From Bradyrhizobium sp. ORS 278 (GTDB lineage Bacteria > Pseudomonadota > Alphaproteobacteria > Rhizobiales > Xanthobacteraceae), in assembly GCF_000026145.1 (NCBI RefSeq), contig NC_009445.1:1426001-1490000 (forward strand): a DNA stretch of 64,000 nt, given 5' to 3'. Positions 45,146 through 55,132 of this stretch are shown here, in pieces. Below the pieces are notes generated by a model that saw only the letters and a program-made list of their open reading frames with translations, was not told where the DNA came from and did not search any database. The translations under genes and the position numbers were made by a program. Every line of letters begins with the position of its first letter. Position 1 is the first letter of the stretch.

Positions 45146-47974
45146 ATGACGATCGTCTCGCGGGCGCTGCTGACCTGCTGTGCCCTGCTGATCGCCCCGA
45201 TCGGCGCAAGCGCGCAGACGCCGCTGGTCGAGGAGGCCGCAGCGCCGGCCGAGCCATATCAGGGCCCGTTCGCCTATGACGAGCAGGAGACGGTGGTGGC
45301 GCGGTCGCCGACCGGGGCCGTGTCGCTCGATCTGCCGCCGGGGCTCTCGCTGCGCGACTACGAGGCGTCGCCGGCCGGCACCGAGGTCGCCGTCATCGTC
45401 GAGGATGCATCGCGCCGCCAGCAGGTGGCCTTCTGGGCGTTCGGCCGCGAGGGATTTGCCCGCCGCATCGACGTGCCCGCGCAGACGCGGCTCGCCTCGA
45501 TCACCTGGCACCCGCACGGCAAGGCGCTGTTCCTGCTGGCCATCGGCGAGCGCGGATCGCAGATCCTCAAGCTCGACGCCAAGGCAGCGAGCTTCACGGC
45601 GCAGACGGTTTATTCCAGCGCCGCGCCTTTGCGACGGCTCGTTGTCGGCCCGCGGCCCTTCGAGGTGAACGGCGAGAAGGCGCCGGTGCTGCGGCTGTTC
45701 TTCGGCGAGAGGCTCGCCAGCGGCGCCTACGCCCTGCGTACGGTCACCGAGACCGGCAAGGCGTTGTACACGGTGGTCGGGCCGCAGCGCGACGCCGGCA
45801 AGACGAACGACGATGACGCACCGAACACCACGATCGCGCCGTCGGCGCTGCCGCTGCAGTTCCATCCGGCCGGCAACCAGCTCATCTGGGAGGACCAGAA
45901 GAAGTGCCTGCACAAGCTCGGCTACGGCGTCGACAATTGGGGCAAGAGCGCGCCGTTCGGCCGCGACTGCGGCCATACGCTGACCTACGCGCCGAACGGC
46001 ATCGCTGCGATCGACTGGCAGCCGGGGCAGCCCGGCATCCGCATCAAGGGCCTCGTCGACGGCTCCGACCAGCCGGCGCTCAGCGAGTACAAGCTCGATT
46101 CGGTGCCGTCGCAGATGCCCGACGGCCGCGGCGTCATCGCGCTGACCGCTGACGGAGCGACCAGGAGTCTGCGCTATCTGCCGATCGCCGTGCCGCTCGC
46201 CGATGTCGCCAATGCCTGGATGTACATGGAGAGCGCTGCCGACCAGCAGGCCTTCCTGCGGGATCGCGGTCTATTCCGGCCGTTGCCGGAGATCGACCAG
46301 CTCTTCAAGCTCTACGATACCGAATCCTATCAATGCGGCGCGCCTGACACCCGGATGCCGACGCGGCCCTATCTGGTGACCACGGACCTGTTCTGGGAAT
46401 TGTACAGCGCGGCCTTCGACGGGCTGTTCATCATCCTGGAGCGTGAACAGGCGGGGCCCGCCCTCGCGCGTTTCGTCGCGGCGGCGGATGCGGAGCTTGC
46501 GAAGCGCCATCCGGGCAGCCGCATGGCCATCGCATTCGCCGCGGCGCATGCCGTGCTCGAAGGCCGCAGCGACTCCAACGCGGAAGCGCGCCTGATCGTA
46601 GCGGCCCGCGGCTCTGCGCAGTCGCTGGCGCTGCAGGCACCGCTGGACTTCGCGCAGTTCAAGCCGCGCGGGCACTACACGACGGATGCGCAGAAGCGCT
46701 ATTTCGGCGCGGTGCGCTATCTCAGCGCGCTGCCGCTGTCGGCCGAGGACACCGCGATGCTGCGTGGCCTCGATGCCGCCGTCGGCAAAGCGGCGACCGA
46801 CTGGATCGCCGTTTACCGGCCGTTCATCGCCTCGTCGCGGTTCGACCTCGTCTGGGGCGGCGCCGCCTCGACCATCGCCTCGCATCCGGACACGCGCGGC
46901 ACGCGGCTGTTCCCGTTGTCCTGGGGCTGGGACAATGAGGCGCTCGACAATGTCGTCGATCATGCCGAGCGGCCGGACGCCGAGCGTATCACCTCCCGCG
47001 ACGGCGGCTCGCGCCTGTTGCCGTCGGGTCTCGACTTTGCGGCGATTGCCGGCAACCGGCTGGCAGGCGAACTGCTCAGCCGCGACTTCGCCACCTATCC
47101 CAATCTCGCCGGCCGTATCGCCGCCGTGCGGCAGCGCTTTGTTGCCGCCGGCGGCAGGTCGCGCGGTGGCCTCTACGACTCCTGGATCGCCGCGCTGGCC
47201 ACGCAATGGGCCGACAGCACGACGGCTTCGGCGGTCGCGGGACCAGTGTGGAACGCCAAGCGCCTGCAGACCGGCCTCGCCTCATGGGCGACGCTGCGCC
47301 ATGCCACCGTGCTGGTCAACGACAAGACTGTGGCCGAATGCGGCGAGGGCGGCTTCGAGGCGATCGTGATGCAGCCGCCGCGCGGCTATGTCGAGCCTGA
47401 TCCGGCAAGCTTCGCGGCGATCGCCGACCTGTTCGAGGCCACCATCGCGATAGTCCGGGACAGCCGGAGCCTTGCGGCAGATGCCGCGGCCAATGCGCGT
47501 CTCCGCGACGGCATCATCCGGCGCCTGACGGAGTCGCGCGACACCATCCGCAAATATCAGAACATCGCCGAGAAGGAGTTGAAGGGCGAGGGGCTGAGTG
47601 CGGAGGACTTCAGGCTGATCCAATATGTCGGCCGCGCCGCCGAGCACAATTTCCTGATCTTCTCCAGCCTGTCGAACCCGCAATACGCGCTGTCCAACCC
47701 CGACCCGATGATGAAGGTGGTCGACGTCGCCGATGCGCCGTCGGAGACGCGCGAGCTCGGGGTCGGCCGGCCGCTCGAATGGGACCACATCGTGCCGTAC
47801 AGCGGCCGCTCGGAGATCGTCAAGGGCGGTGTCTATTCCTACTACGAGTTCGCCTCGCCGCAGCCGATCGATGACGCCGCCTGGCGCAAGGTGGTCGATG
47901 CGCAGGTGCGGCCGGATTGGGTGGCGCGGCACCTGTCGGCGAACGTGCTGTCGTGTCCGGCGCGTCAGCCGTGA
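45146..47974 (+). CDS. Secreted DUF3160 family protein
   Basis: 942 residues with a signal peptide (LLTCCALLIAPIGASA-Q). Residues about 25-340 look beta-rich, with WD-like segments (AEVAVIVEDASRRQQVAFWA type). From about 350 the DUF3160 domain is recognisable (RPYLVTTDLFWELYSAAFDG, then HWWDNEALDNVV-like and WDHIVPYSGRSEIVKGGVYS). The function of DUF3160 is unknown; it is exported. The stop codon overlaps the next gene's start by one base (TGATG), so the two products are probably made in fixed ratio. Confidence 0.85.
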   Translation: MTIVSRALLTCCALLIAPIGASAQTPLVEEAAAPAEPYQGPFAYDEQETVVARSPTGAVSLDLPPGLSLRDYEASPAGTEVAVIVEDASRRQQVAFWAFGREGFARRIDVPAQTRLASITWHPHGKALFLLAIGERGSQILKLDAKAASFTAQTVYSSAAPLRRLVVGPRPFEVNGEKAPVLRLFFGERLASGAYALRTVTETGKALYTVVGPQRDAGKTNDDDAPNTTIAPSALPLQFHPAGNQLIWEDQKKCLHKLGYGVDNWGKSAPFGRDCGHTLTYAPNGIAAIDWQPGQPGIRIKGLVDGSDQPALSEYKLDSVPSQMPDGRGVIALTADGATRSLRYLPIAVPLADVANAWMYMESAADQQAFLRDRGLFRPLPEIDQLFKLYDTESYQCGAPDTRMPTRPYLVTTDLFWELYSAAFDGLFIILEREQAGPALARFVAAADAELAKRHPGSRMAIAFAAAHAVLEGRSDSNAEARLIVAARGSAQSLALQAPLDFAQFKPRGHYTTDAQKRYFGAVRYLSALPLSAEDTAMLRGLDAAVGKAATDWIAVYRPFIASSRFDLVWGGAASTIASHPDTRGTRLFPLSWGWDNEALDNVVDHAERPDAERITSRDGGSRLLPSGLDFAAIAGNRLAGELLSRDFATYPNLAGRIAAVRQRFVAAGGRSRGGLYDSWIAALATQWADSTTASAVAGPVWNAKRLQTGLASWATLRHATVLVNDKTVAECGEGGFEAIVMQPPRGYVEPDPASFAAIADLFEATIAIVRDSRSLAADAAANARLRDGIIRRLTESRDTIRKYQNIAEKELKGEGLSAEDFRLIQYVGRAAEHNFLIFSSLSNPQYALSNPDPMMKVVDVADAPSETRELGVGRPLEWDHIVPYSGRSEIVKGGVYSYYEFASPQPIDDAAWRKVVDAQVRPDWVARHLSANVLSCPARQP

Positions 47975-49398
47975 TGCGGGCCGCGCTGGCGCTGCTGCTC
48001 GTCGTCTCCGGCTTGGCAGCCGCGGAGGCGGCGGAGGTTGATGCCGCGCGGCTGCTGTTCACCGGCGACATCATGCTATCGCGACAGGTGGCGCGCGAGA
48101 TCGCCGCGCGCGGTGGCCTGTCGCCGTGGCACGGCATGAGCGACATGTTCCGGCGCGCCGATCTCGTTGTCGGAAATTTCGAGGGTACGGTGGGCACGGC
48201 CGAGGCGTGCGACGCGCCGAGGGAGCTGTGCTTCGCGGTCGATCCGCGCCTCGTGGGGCTGCTCAAGCACGCCGGCTTCACGGCGCTCGGTATCGCCAAC
48301 AATCATTCGGGCGATCTCGGCGCGACCGGACGGAAGGCGACGCGCGAGGCGTTGCATGCCGCCGGCCTCGGTGCGATCGGCTCGGCGGAGTCTCCGGCGT
48401 TCCTCAAGGTCCGCGGGCGCACGCTGGCGCTGATCAGCCTCAATCTCGTGCCGGGCCGCGACGGCCAGATCGATCAGGTCCCGTCCTGGCCTGTGGCCCA
48501 GAAGCTGCGGCTGGCGCGGGCGCTGGCGGATTGGGTGCTCGTGTCCGTGCATTGGGGCAAGGAACTCGCCGACTGGGTGGTGCCCGAGCAGGAGTCCGCG
48601 GCGCGGTGGCTGGTAGCACAAGGCGCTGACCTCATCATCGGCGCGCATCCGCATGTCGTGCAGCCGCCGGCCTGCGTCGACGGCAAGCCAGTGTTCTATT
48701 CGCTCGGCAATCACGTGTTCGACCAGAAATATCCACTCACCAAGCGCGGCCTGATCGCCGATTGCGAGATCGAGGACGACCGACTGGTCTGCAGCGGCCT
48801 GCCGACCGGCACGCCGGATGGCTCGGCGTATCCCGTGCTGTCAGCAACGCCAGAGCAGTCGGCTTCCAGTCTCGCGCAATGTCCCGTCCAGGCCGGCCCG
48901 CCGCTGCGCGTCGCGGGGCTGACCATCGGTCCGTGGCTTCGCGATGGCGAGATCGTCTCGGATCGGCTCGTTCTCGAAGGCCGCGCCAAGGCAAGCCGTT
49001 GGCGGACGCCGCCGCGCGCGCTGCTGTCAGCTGAAGCGGGACGGCTCGTCGCCGACCAGCCGCCGCTGCTGTTCACGCTGGAGCGCCATGCCTCGCCGAT
49101 CGACGGCGAGGACGGTCCGCGTCCCTATGTCTACGAAGTCACGATGCATGGCCTGGTCGCCAGATGGCGCGGCTCCGCGCTGGCCTGGCCGCTGCTCGAC
49201 GCCGTGCTGATCGCCGATGATGCCGGGCAGTCGTATCTGTGCGCGCTGCATCGTGGCGATTCCTTCATCATGCTGGACACGGCCACGCCGTCGGCGACGC
49301 GAACGCAGGCCTATGCCTGGAACGGCTTCGGCTTCACCGGCGTGAATGACGGCGAGCTTGCCGCGCGCTGTGCGCAGCGTTTCGCGCCGGTCAATTGA
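47974..49398 (+). CDS. CapA-like metallophosphatase-fold secreted protein
   Basis: 474 residues from the ATG overlapping the DUF3160 stop. A signal peptide (LALLLVVSGLAAAEA) precedes a CapA/PgsA domain with the metal-site motifs LLFTGDIMLSRQV, VVGNFEGTVG, GIANNHSGDLGATG, VSVHWGKE, LIIGAHPHVVQPP and FYSLGNHVFD. CapA proteins take part in poly-gamma-glutamate or capsule formation, but no pgs/cap synthase genes are nearby. The coupling to DUF3160 suggests a shared envelope role that I cannot name. Confidence 0.9.
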   Translation: MRAALALLLVVSGLAAAEAAEVDAARLLFTGDIMLSRQVAREIAARGGLSPWHGMSDMFRRADLVVGNFEGTVGTAEACDAPRELCFAVDPRLVGLLKHAGFTALGIANNHSGDLGATGRKATREALHAAGLGAIGSAESPAFLKVRGRTLALISLNLVPGRDGQIDQVPSWPVAQKLRLARALADWVLVSVHWGKELADWVVPEQESAARWLVAQGADLIIGAHPHVVQPPACVDGKPVFYSLGNHVFDQKYPLTKRGLIADCEIEDDRLVCSGLPTGTPDGSAYPVLSATPEQSASSLAQCPVQAGPPLRVAGLTIGPWLRDGEIVSDRLVLEGRAKASRWRTPPRALLSAEAGRLVADQPPLLFTLERHASPIDGEDGPRPYVYEVTMHGLVARWRGSALAWPLLDAVLIADDAGQSYLCALHRGDSFIMLDTATPSATRTQAYAWNGFGFTGVNDGELAARCAQRFAPVN

Positions 49399-49479
49399 GC
49401 GCAAGTCCAGTGAGTGCAAGTCCACTCAGTGCAAGCCTACTCAGTGCACGCCCAACATAGCGCCGGGCGGCTGCAACTC

Positions 49480-50517
49480 TCAGACGGTCTCACGAGCTCC
49501 CGACGCCGCGGCTCGCTTGATCGCGGCGATCACGCGCAGCGTGTTCAGGCCCTCGCGACCGCTGACCACCGGAGCGGCCGTGCCGCGGATGACCGCGCAG
49601 AAATTCCCAATCTGCCGGGCGAGCGGCTCCTGCATGTCATAGCTGAGCCGCTCGCGCGCGATCGGTGCCCACCAGCTCGCCGCATCCGGATGATGCCACA
49701 GGTCGAGCTGCGGGATCGCGAGCGACCCCTTCGTGCCGCCGATCTGGTAGCAGCTTTCCTGCGTCCGGCTGTAGGCCGGGTTCTCGCCACTGGTGAACTC
49801 GTAGCTCCAGGGCGCCTGCACCGTATCGGACACGCTGAACGTGCCGAGCGCGCCGGACTCGAAGTGCAGGATCATCGCCGCCGTATCCTCGACGGCATGG
49901 CCGCGGACCTGGTTGGACTGTGCCGCCTGCACTGCGACGATGTCGCCGCAGAGATAGCGTAGCAAATCGATGTCGTGGCTGAGATTGATCAGCACCGGGC
50001 CGGCGCCGGCCTCGCGGCGCCAGGCCGGCGCGAAATAATCGTGCGGCTTGATCAGCCAGAATACGCCATGGATGGCGACGATCCGGCCGAGACGGCCGGT
50101 GTCGATCTCGGCCTTGGCGCGCTGGATCATCGGATTGTGGCGGCGGTGATGACCGGTCAGGAGCGGCACGCCGGCGCGTTCGAAGGCCTCGACCAGTGTC
50201 TGCGCCGCTGCGACGTCATCGGCCAGGGGCTTCTCGATCAGCGCCGGCAGTCCCGCGGCCAGGCAGGCCATGCCGTTGGCGACGTGCAGCTGGTTCGGCG
50301 TGGCGATGACCACGCCGTCGGGCCGGTGCTCGGCCGGAAGCGCGTCAAGCGACGAATAACAGCGGACGCCGCGCGCTTGCGCAAGCTCGTTGGCGGCGGG
50401 CGCCGGATCGATGATCGCCGTCAGCACCGCTTCCGGACAGGCGTCGATCTGCTCGATGTGACGCCGGCCGATGAGACCCGCTCCGGCGACGGCCAAACGG
50501 ACAGGGAGACTGATCAA
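49480..50517 (-). CDS. Gfo/Idh/MocA family oxidoreductase
   Basis: 345 residues. The N-terminal Rossmann motif is [17 protein letters not shown], then the conserved [12 protein letters not shown] (catalytic-type Lys in EKP) and a C-terminal alpha/beta domain. It should be an NAD(P)-dependent sugar, cyclitol or quinate/shikimate-type dehydrogenase. Its start overlaps the aroQ stop (ATGA), so it acts with a 3-dehydroquinate dehydratase; this favours quinate or shikimate catabolism, by inference. Confidence 0.9.
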   Translation of the reverse strand: MISLPVRLAVAGAGLIGRRHIEQIDACPEAVLTAIIDPAPAANELAQARGVRCYSSLDALPAEHRPDGVVIATPNQLHVANGMACLAAGLPALIEKPLADDVAAAQTLVEAFERAGVPLLTGHHRRHNPMIQRAKAEIDTGRLGRIVAIHGVFWLIKPHDYFAPAWRREAGAGPVLINLSHDIDLLRYLCGDIVAVQAAQSNQVRGHAVEDTAAMILHFESGALGTFSVSDTVQAPWSYEFTSGENPAYSRTQESCYQIGGTKGSLAIPQLDLWHHPDAASWWAPIARERLSYDMQEPLARQIGNFCAVIRGTAAPVVSGREGLNTLRVIAAIKRAAASGARETV

Positions 50518-50969
50518 TGGCCGGCCTTGCCCTCGTCGAGCAGCCTGGCGACCCGCCGGAGCGCGAGCTGATAGCCCTGGGTGCCGAAGCCCGCCATGAC
50601 ACCGTCGGCGCGCTTGGAGACGAAGGAGTGGTGACGGAATTCCTCGCGCTTGTGCACGTTGGAAATGTGGACCTCGATGACCGTCCCGTCGAACGCGTTG
50701 AGCGCATCGAGGATCGCGACCGATGTATGAGTGAACGCGCCGGGATTGATGACGATGCCGCCGGCGGTCTCGCGCGCCTCATGGATCCAGTCGATCAGCT
50801 CGTATTCGCGGTTCGACTGGTGGAAGCGGATCTCGAGCCCGAGCTCTGCCGCCAACGCCCTGCAGTCCCGCTCCACGTCGGCCATGGTCTCACGGCCGTA
50901 GATCTCGGGCTGACGCTTGCCGAGCAGGTTGAGGTTGGGCCCGTTGAGAACGTAGACGAGGCTGCTCAT
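50514..50969 (-). CDS. aroQ: Type II 3-dehydroquinate dehydratase
   Basis: 151 residues, dodecameric type II family. Signatures are [19 protein letters not shown] (with the catalytic Tyr), [37 protein letters not shown], and [20 protein letters not shown] (catalytic His). It interconverts 3-dehydroquinate and 3-dehydroshikimate. It heads a two-gene unit overlapping a Gfo/Idh/MocA oxidoreductase by 4 nt, so a catabolic role is as likely as a biosynthetic one. Confidence 0.94.
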   Translation of the reverse strand: MSSLVYVLNGPNLNLLGKRQPEIYGRETMADVERDCRALAAELGLEIRFHQSNREYELIDWIHEARETAGGIVINPGAFTHTSVAILDALNAFDGTVIEVHISNVHKREEFRHHSFVSKRADGVMAGFGTQGYQLALRRVARLLDEGKAGH

Positions 50970-51230
50970 GGGAGAACTCCAGTTCGGGATGCGCTGCACC
51001 TGCGCGACGCCGTCGGCACGTGCTTGCCATGAAGCGCGCGCCTTTGGCAACCGCGGAGCCCCTTTTCGGCAAAAGCCGCCCGAGGGAGAAGCCTGGTGCC
51101 TGCGCCTGGCCCGTCGCCGGCATGCCTTGACGCGGATCAAGGCGGGGTGTTGTAGTCGTCTCAATATGACGCCAAGACCCGCGGGACGGCTGCCGACCGC
51201 AGGGGCAGGGGAGAGAGCCGGAGGAGGGAG

Positions 51231-52193
51231 ATGGGGCGTTCGCCCGGAAAATCCCATTCGGACCGCGTGCTCGACGTCGTCGCCAAGGGGGCGCCGGCGG
51301 TTTCGGCGTTGGCGGCGTCCTGGCGCCGCTCCGGTCATCTCCACGCGCTCGATCCCGCCACCCACGCGCCATCCTGCCGACTGACGGCAGCCGAGATTGC
51401 CGAGGCGCGCGAGCGGCTCGGGCGGCTGCTCGCGATCGCGCAAGCAAGCCTCGACCGGCTGTTTCTTGCCGTCGGCGGCGTCGGGTGCTCGGTGCTGCTG
51501 GCCGATGCCGACGGCACCGTGGTCGACCGGCGCGGCGCGCGCGGCGACGATTCGACCTTCGATTCCTGGGGGCTGTGGATCGGCGCGGTGTGGAGCGAGC
51601 GGCACGAAGGCACCAACGCGATCGGCACCTGCCTGGTCGAGAAGCGGCCGCTGACCATCGACCGCGATCAGCACTATCTCACCCGCAATGCCAGGCTGTT
51701 CTGCACGACGGCGCCGATCTTCGACGAGCATGGCCAGCTCAAGGCAGCGCTCGACGTCTCATCCTGCCGCGCCGATCTCACCGAAGGCTTCGGCCGGCTG
51801 ATCGCGACCACCGTCGCCGATGCCGCGCGCCTGATCGAGGCGGAGAATTTCCGCCAGGCCTTTCCGCACGCGCGCATCGTGCTGACGCCGGACAGCGAGC
51901 GCGACATCAACTCGATGCTCGCGGTCGACGGCAACGATCTTGTCGTCGGCGCCACCCGCGCGGCGCGTCGGGCGCTCGGCCTGTCGGCCTCGGCGCTGGC
52001 GCGTCCGGTGCCGGCCGGCGACCTGATCAAGGGCGTGCCCGCGGCGGGTGACGACATCGATGCCGCCGAGCGCGCGGTTTTGAAGCGCGCCCTGGCGCGC
52101 GCTGGCGGCAACGTGTCGAGGGCCGCCAAGGAGCTCGACATGTCCAGGGCCACCTTGCATCGGAAGATGAAGCGGCTCGGGCTGGAGCGCTGA
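51231..52193 (+). CDS. AcoR-like regulator without AAA+ domain (GAF plus Fis-type HTH)
   Basis: 320 residues. The N-terminal AcoR-type segment ([20 protein letters not shown]) and a GAF-like domain ([50 protein letters not shown]) are followed by a linker and a Fis-type helix-turn-helix ([20 protein letters not shown]). The sigma-54 AAA+ ATPase found in AcoR and its relatives is absent, so it cannot open sigma-54 promoters itself. A perfect palindrome lies 31 bp after its stop, before the aldehyde dehydrogenase gene, its likely target. Confidence 0.88.
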   Translation: MGRSPGKSHSDRVLDVVAKGAPAVSALAASWRRSGHLHALDPATHAPSCRLTAAEIAEARERLGRLLAIAQASLDRLFLAVGGVGCSVLLADADGTVVDRRGARGDDSTFDSWGLWIGAVWSERHEGTNAIGTCLVEKRPLTIDRDQHYLTRNARLFCTTAPIFDEHGQLKAALDVSSCRADLTEGFGRLIATTVADAARLIEAENFRQAFPHARIVLTPDSERDINSMLAVDGNDLVVGATRAARRALGLSASALARPVPAGDLIKGVPAAGDDIDAAERAVLKRALARAGGNVSRAAKELDMSRATLHRKMKRLGLER

Positions 52194-52224
52194 GCGCGGC
52201 GCAATCCGCAATCCGGCGTCGAGC

Positions 52225-52242
52225 TGTCGCAGAACTGCGACA
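52225..52242. promoter_or_regulatory. Putative operator before the aldehyde dehydrogenase gene
   Basis: The perfect inverted repeat TGTCGCAG-AA-CTGCGACA lies about 100 bp before the dehydrogenase ATG and just after the regulator gene. The TGTCGC/GCGACA half-sites resemble those I associate with AcoR-type regulators; binding is inferred. Confidence 0.65.
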
Positions 52243-52340
52243 CTTCCGGCGACGCGCCGCCGCCGCCTACTGGTCTGCAAACCCGGTTTGAACGAGCCTC
52301 TCTCCAACGCCGTGTGCATCGGCGTGAATGGGAGAGACAG

Positions 52341-53858
<1,518 letters not shown>

Positions 53859-53973
53859 AGGCTGGGGCGGGGCCGGTCGGGCATGAGCGCCCCGGCCGGC
53901 CCGTGCGCCAGCCCATGTCGGCGCAGCCATCGTCATTGACGAACGCAGTTTTGTGCTCGTCTCTTGCCCGCGT

Positions 53974-54060
53974 CGTCATGGCCGGGCCTGTCCCGGCCAT
54001 CCACGTCGTCCGACTTTCCGAGAACGGCGTGGATGCCCGGGACAGGCCCGGGCATGACGG
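53974..54060. repeat. Palindromic intergenic repeat, family B
   Basis: Starts CGTCATGGCCGGGCCTGTCC and ends GGGACAGGCCCGGGCATGACG, with GGCGTGGATGCC inside. It fills most of the 298-bp gap between the dehydrogenase and J-domain genes and may end both convergent transcripts. Confidence 0.8.
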
Positions 54061-54156
54061 AGCAACTAATAAGTAGGATCGTCCGCTGGGACAGCTCTGC
54101 ATCTCCAGATGCGGTAGTGGCGCATCTCGACGGGGCGCCCTGCGGCTTCCAACCTG

Positions 54157-54624
54157 CTAGTCCAGTTGCGCCAGCAGGGCCTCGCGCGCCTCGGATATGC
54201 GCCGGTAGAGCTCGTTGCTGCCGCCGGCATCGGGGTGCGCTGATTTGGCGAGCCTCCTGAAGCCCGCGTTGATCTCCATCGCCGTCAGGCGGCCCTGCAG
54301 CGGCAGGTTGAGCAGCGCGCGATAGGCTTCGTCATCTTCGTCCCGTGAGAGCTGATCGAGCAAGGCGCGCCTCGCCGCGCGTGCCGCAATGCGCAAGCCG
54401 TCCTGATCCTCGCGCCAGCGCTGCTGCGACATCACGAGGCAGGCGCCGAACGAGATCTGGCCGTGCGTCTCCAACTCGTCGAGGCTGAACGGCCCGACGA
54501 CGTCATAGGGCGGCGCGAGCGATGCCAGCCGGCCGGCCGCCCCGTCGACAATCGGGCCGAGCCGGACCGTATCGACGATGCCCATCGACCCGTTCCAGAT
54601 CACCCATTCCCCGGCGCTCGTCAT
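54157..54624 (-). CDS. J-domain (DnaJ-like) protein
   Basis: 155 residues from the ATG at 54622-54624. The N-terminal half (DVVGPFSLDELETHGQISFG, QDGLRIAARAARRALLDQLS) is not recognised. The C-terminal 60 residues form a J domain with the HPD tripeptide in RLAKSAHPDAGGSNELYRRI, so it should stimulate an Hsp70 ATPase. The J domain is at the C-terminus rather than the usual N-terminus. The open frame continues upstream into the frameshifted Rieske gene, with no stop in between. Confidence 0.8.
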   Translation of the reverse strand: MTSAGEWVIWNGSMGIVDTVRLGPIVDGAAGRLASLAPPYDVVGPFSLDELETHGQISFGACLVMSQQRWREDQDGLRIAARAARRALLDQLSRDEDDEAYRALLNLPLQGRLTAMEINAGFRRLAKSAHPDAGGSNELYRRISEAREALLAQLD

Positions 54625-54680
54625 GCGGCCACTCGTATCGATGCGGCGTTTGTCCGCGCTCCTCGCTTCGCGCGCCGACG

Positions 54681-55020
54681 TCAGGCTGGCGTCCGCGCCG
54701 GCTTCACCGGGCCGACATCGACCTGGATCTCGCCACCTTCGATCTGCAGCGGATAGGAATGCAGCGCATTGCGCACGAGATGCGTGATGCATTTTGCCGC
54801 TCGTGCTGTCGAAGCCCCATTGATGGTGCGGACAGGTGATGGTCTTGCCGTCGAAAGTGGCTTCGGTCAGCGGCACGTCGGCATGCGGACAACGTCCGCG
54901 CCATGCCGTCAGCGCGCCGCCGTCCGGCCAGAGCAGCAGCACGCTTTTCTTGCCGACCTGGAACAGGCCCATGCCGCCTTCGGAGATGGCGCTTGTCGGA
55001 CAGACTGCGGTGAAAGCCAT
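54681..55020 (-). pseudogene. Rieske-type ferredoxin, frame shifted by one base
   Basis: Starts at the ATG at 55018-55020. The Rieske cluster motifs RCPHADVPL and TCPHHQWGF supply two Cys and two His ligands and are intact. After GKM the expected ending (CITHLVRNALHSYPL, then EGGEIQVDVGPV and a stop at 54681-54683) continues in the neighbouring frame; removing one T from TTTT at 54792-54795 restores it. As read, the frame instead runs into the J-domain gene. The intact form, about 112 residues, resembles TmoC-type electron carriers. A sequencing error is possible. Confidence 0.8.
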
Positions 55021-55132
55021 CGGATCGCCTATTGATGATGCCGTTGGACTTGCTCTCGCAATTTCCGGACCAGCGGATTCGGACGCAAACCGACGACTCA
55101 TTGTCGCAAACCCGACAAGCAGTCGATGCGAA

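Noticed and set aside
43810..45147. A 445-residue frame antisense to the repeat-rich Omp gene
   Set aside because: Its low-complexity Val/Ile/Arg sequence is the complement of the His/Asp/Lys repeats; the plus-strand frame has a signal peptide and a barrel.
52268..52300. Possible sigma-54 -24/-12 promoter before the aldehyde dehydrogenase gene
   Set aside because: A GG is present but the spacing and the TTGC element do not match, and the adjacent regulator lacks the AAA+ domain needed for sigma-54.
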